From Prunus persica (taxonomy: Eukaryota; Streptophyta; Magnoliopsida; Rosales; Rosaceae), in NCBI RefSeq assembly GCF_000346465.2, contig NC_034014.1:24153583-24217582 (forward strand): a DNA stretch of 64,000 bases. Direction: 5' to 3'. How positions within the stretch are numbered: position 1 is the stretch's first letter; every line of letters begins with the position of its first letter. The position numbers and the translations under genes were made by a program. This document shows positions 61,301-64,000 of this stretch, piece by piece. The notes below the pieces were generated by a model. That model made no database searches, was not told the DNA's origin, and saw only the letters and a program-made list of their open reading frames with translations.

Positions 61301-64000
61301 CAAAAAGGTTTTTAGGAAAAGATGAGAAGAGAAAGCAACCTGATCCTGAAGCTCTGGTAAAGAATCTACTTCTGAATCAACGGATGTGCCACTAAGTAAT
61401 TCATCAAGATTACGGGAGCCAGATTTCGAATGAGATACATAGCCATCTGTAGTGCCTTCTTCAGTAGTATTTTTTTCTTCTGTTACAATAGGATCATGCT
61501 TAAAACTATACAGCTTAGATGCAAGCCCTTTGGAATCCTTCCAAACCTGACCCATTTTAGATCTTTCCTCAACTACTGCTAATACAGCTGGCCGATGCTT
61601 ATCTCTCAAATCTTGCAATCTAGTTTCAGTTATAGCCAAAAACCCCATGCAAGCAGTCAAAACAAGCTGGCTGCTATCAAATGTTGAGCCAACAAGGGAC
61701 TGCAATAAAGTAATAGCATCCCCGGCATCTTTAGTGGTAACTAAAGCCGGACCTGCAGAAACATACAGATAATGAATTTACAAAATCAACAAAATCATAT
61801 CTTTGATTGAAAAACAAACAAAATCATATCTATTATGAGCTTAGAGTTAGTAAAATTCTAGCATATTACCATATAGCTCCAATAATGCTAGTGCTGTTCG
61901 AAAAAGCATAACACGATTTCCTTCAAATAGAAGCACATCCCAAACTCGAATAACTGAAGATCAAGGAAGCAATAAGAAGGTAGATATGACTTCGAAGTCT
62001 TTCTTGAAACTGAACTAATGAGAAGTTATTTAAACAACGCAAAGCAGTGTCTCATAAATCTCACCACTTTCCCAAGGAATCATATTTACAAATATGGAAA
62101 GGAACCAAGGTCCAGTGAACCATGCCACCTGGACTCCTAAGTAATCCAAATGATTCACTGCCATAAGCATGGAGGGGTAGTAAGAAGAGTACCACACCGT
62201 TTCATGTAATGTAAAGAACCAAATATAAGATGATTGATGATTATGAGAAGTATGCAAACCCAATTTTGGAAAATTTTCTCGCACCAACTCCTCAAATACA
62301 AGTTGGTCCACCTGATAAACAGAATAATTAATTTTCATGAAGATGAATCAGAATAGAATCCTCCATAAGTATTAAAACTGTTGGAAGTGTGATAAACATC
62401 AAATGGTGAATCAGAATGCAATGGCATGTATTTATGCTCAAGAACTCTAAACCATGAAATCACACCTGAGATTCTATCATTTCCTCAGTATAGTAGCCAT
62501 CAAAATATTCGTCAATTATACCCACCAAAGTCCTATAAGAAAAATAATATGGAAAGAAACAGTTTAAAGAATGAGCTGGGTTATCATAGAACATGCCTGT
62601 ACAGATTGGTTAAGAATTGAACTGCTGTAATGTTGAAAGAGACAACCATTGTCTTTAGCCAATATGGAAAACTCTTTCAACAAAATTTTGCGCCATAAAA
62701 AAAGAAAGAAACAAAAACATAAGGATAGCCAATGCACAATTCAGAAATCTTATTAAACTATTTATCTACAGAAGTTATTTGAGAGCATCGATTTTATTAG
62801 AAATGATATATATACACAATTTGAAGAGATAGGGGAATATGAGCTCTAAAAACGTACCAAAAGGCATTTTCCTCGGGCATCAGAAGTAGCAATAACCCTG
62901 CAAAGAAATTCATTGCCTGCATATATTTTCATACCAAAGTAATAATAATACTGACTAATATAGTAATAAATAAAACATTTATCAGGTGTTCGATAAAATA
63001 AATAAAAAAACACTTCAGGTCAGTGCATGTAATGTATTAGTTGCTAGAAGTGTACACAAAAGACAAACATTGAATCTTTTTAATTAATAAAATATGTTAC
63101 CCCTTGACAAATCCACTGAAACACATACAAAACAAAATTTCAGATGAATTGCCCCAATTACCTGGCAATACCCAACAGAGGGGTTATGGCGAGCATAAGC
63201 TAAAAGCAAACGCCTCAGTGAATTACGACCATCCTCATTCAATGCAGGATGCCCTGGAAATGTACGTGGTATGTCCTGCAATAGAATGCAAAAAGTTAGT
63301 TTAGGGAGAAACCCAGATTGCAATACAAAGCAAAAGAAGCAGCACCTACGAATTGAAACGACAAAGTCCAAGGCACATGCATCTAATGACCTTCTCAATC
63401 TGCCTTCTCCATTTTCTGGGAACACCAGATGAGTTGTCTTTATCCACGCTTTCAGTAGTATTTGTTTCTTGAGCCAGCAATTCGTAGTAATATCTCTCCA
63501 CCCGACGAGCCTTCACACCAACAAAAGCTTGCCATACCTGCAACGGAAAGATTTAGAAAACATTGCACTTCCTGTCAAACAAGTTATTTTGGTAAAACCA
63601 ATCAAGTTGAGGGTAAGGGTTTTACCTCTCCCCTCAGATCCGTTGGCACTCCCCCATGAACTAGAGACTCCAGTTCTAGTTTCCAAGGAAAGAAAGGCTC
63701 TGGAGGGACCCCATTAGCCACAGCTTCCTCTGTCCCAATGCTTTGCACACTGTGAGGGACACCACCATCCATAGCCTCTACTTCCCCAGCAACTTTCACA
63801 CTGTCAGAGAACCCATCACTTACAGAATTTTCTGCAGTGAAGGCATCCGGACTGTCGTTCAAAGCATCGCTAAAGCAAACGTCTTCCTCAACATCATCCT
63901 CAGATGCCCCTCCTGAAGAGGCTGCTTCTGATGGAAGGTGGTCTTTATCCACAATTATCTGCTTATCTTTCATAATTTTTCTCTTCCTAATACGAAAGCT
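58306..64000 (-). CDS. TBC-domain Rab GTPase-activating protein, 5' end beyond window
   Basis: Rab-GAP that stimulates GTP hydrolysis by Rab GTPases in membrane traffic. Sixteen exons in phase on the minus strand: 64000(open)-63626, 63537-63391, 63275-63162, 62916-62858, 62532-62466, 62311-62260, 62157-62065, 61953-61870, 61752-61340, 61119-61058, 60554-60485, 59610-59530, 59435-59334, 58909-58785, 58600-58525, 58398-58306. TBC domain: VHGGVPTDLRGEVWQAFVG; the Arg-finger motif I-x-x-D-x-x-R in IEKDIPRT; the Gln finger in SVGYCQ; then ENAFWTLVGIIDEYF, HLDYLGVQVAWFTGPWFLSIF, VIRVWDVLLFEG and LFRTALALLELYG. After it come a charged linker and a long coiled coil (VEQLEKEVAELQQALADKTE, EQEQKVTEDARISAEQEVAV). 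It ends EEEKGHAK. The frame is open to the window edge, so the N-terminus lies outside. Confidence 0.9.

Overview
This is nuclear DNA from a eudicot plant. Genes are intron-rich with GT-AG (and a few GC-AG) introns, intergenic DNA is AT-rich, and the window carries a tandem array of CC-NB-ARC-LRR resistance genes, hAT transposons and tRNA-derived SINE-like repeats. The gene set suggests a rosid, possibly Rosaceae; that placement is inference.

Layout. 1-21 kb: three tandem minus-strand CNL (RGA-type) resistance-gene copies. NLR1 (1454-6860) is open across two exons. NLR2 (12171-15638) and NLR3 (16682-20581) are pseudogenes with several frameshifts. The units share 3' and 5' flanks, so the array grew by segmental duplication, and one duplication carried along the 3' end of the neighbouring AAED1-like gene. 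21.6-24.1 kb: AAED1-like thioredoxin-fold gene (minus), separated by only 261 bp from a divergent organellar adenylate kinase (24.4-25.7 kb, plus). 29.8-34.4 kb: the circadian clock gene PRR7, with upstream ORFs in its leader. 35.0-38.9 kb: one hAT transposon nested inside another, both with perfect 8-bp target-site duplications. 39-44.8 kb: gene-poor DNA with several SINE-like copies. 44.9-49.1 kb: WRKY44 (TTG2-type). 52.1-54.5 kb: a PBL7/CDL1-like cytoplasmic kinase. 55.6-57.3 kb: a broken nodulin-like MFS transporter, followed by a small chimeric relic made from pieces of the kinase and transporter genes. 58.3-64.0 kb: a TBC-domain Rab GTPase-activating protein gene (minus), running off the right edge.

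The conserved genes do not form one pathway; they form a conserved neighbourhood. From memory of Arabidopsis loci, AAED1-like, adenylate kinase, WRKY44 and the TBC gene correspond to a chromosome 2 block (At2g37240-37290), while PRR7 and the PBL7-like kinase are neighbours on chromosome 5 (At5g02810/At5g02800). Here they are interleaved, as expected if this window keeps an ancestral order that duplication and gene loss split in Arabidopsis. The left part (NLR array) and the transposon-bearing gaps are the fast-evolving regions. I found no CRISPR, rRNA or functional tRNA genes. Exon limits were set by reading splice signals and phase by eye, without transcript evidence. The most notable observations are the nested hATs, the rearranged AAED1 fragment at the NLR3 end, the chimeric relic, and the PRR7 leader uORF whose stop overlaps the main start codon.
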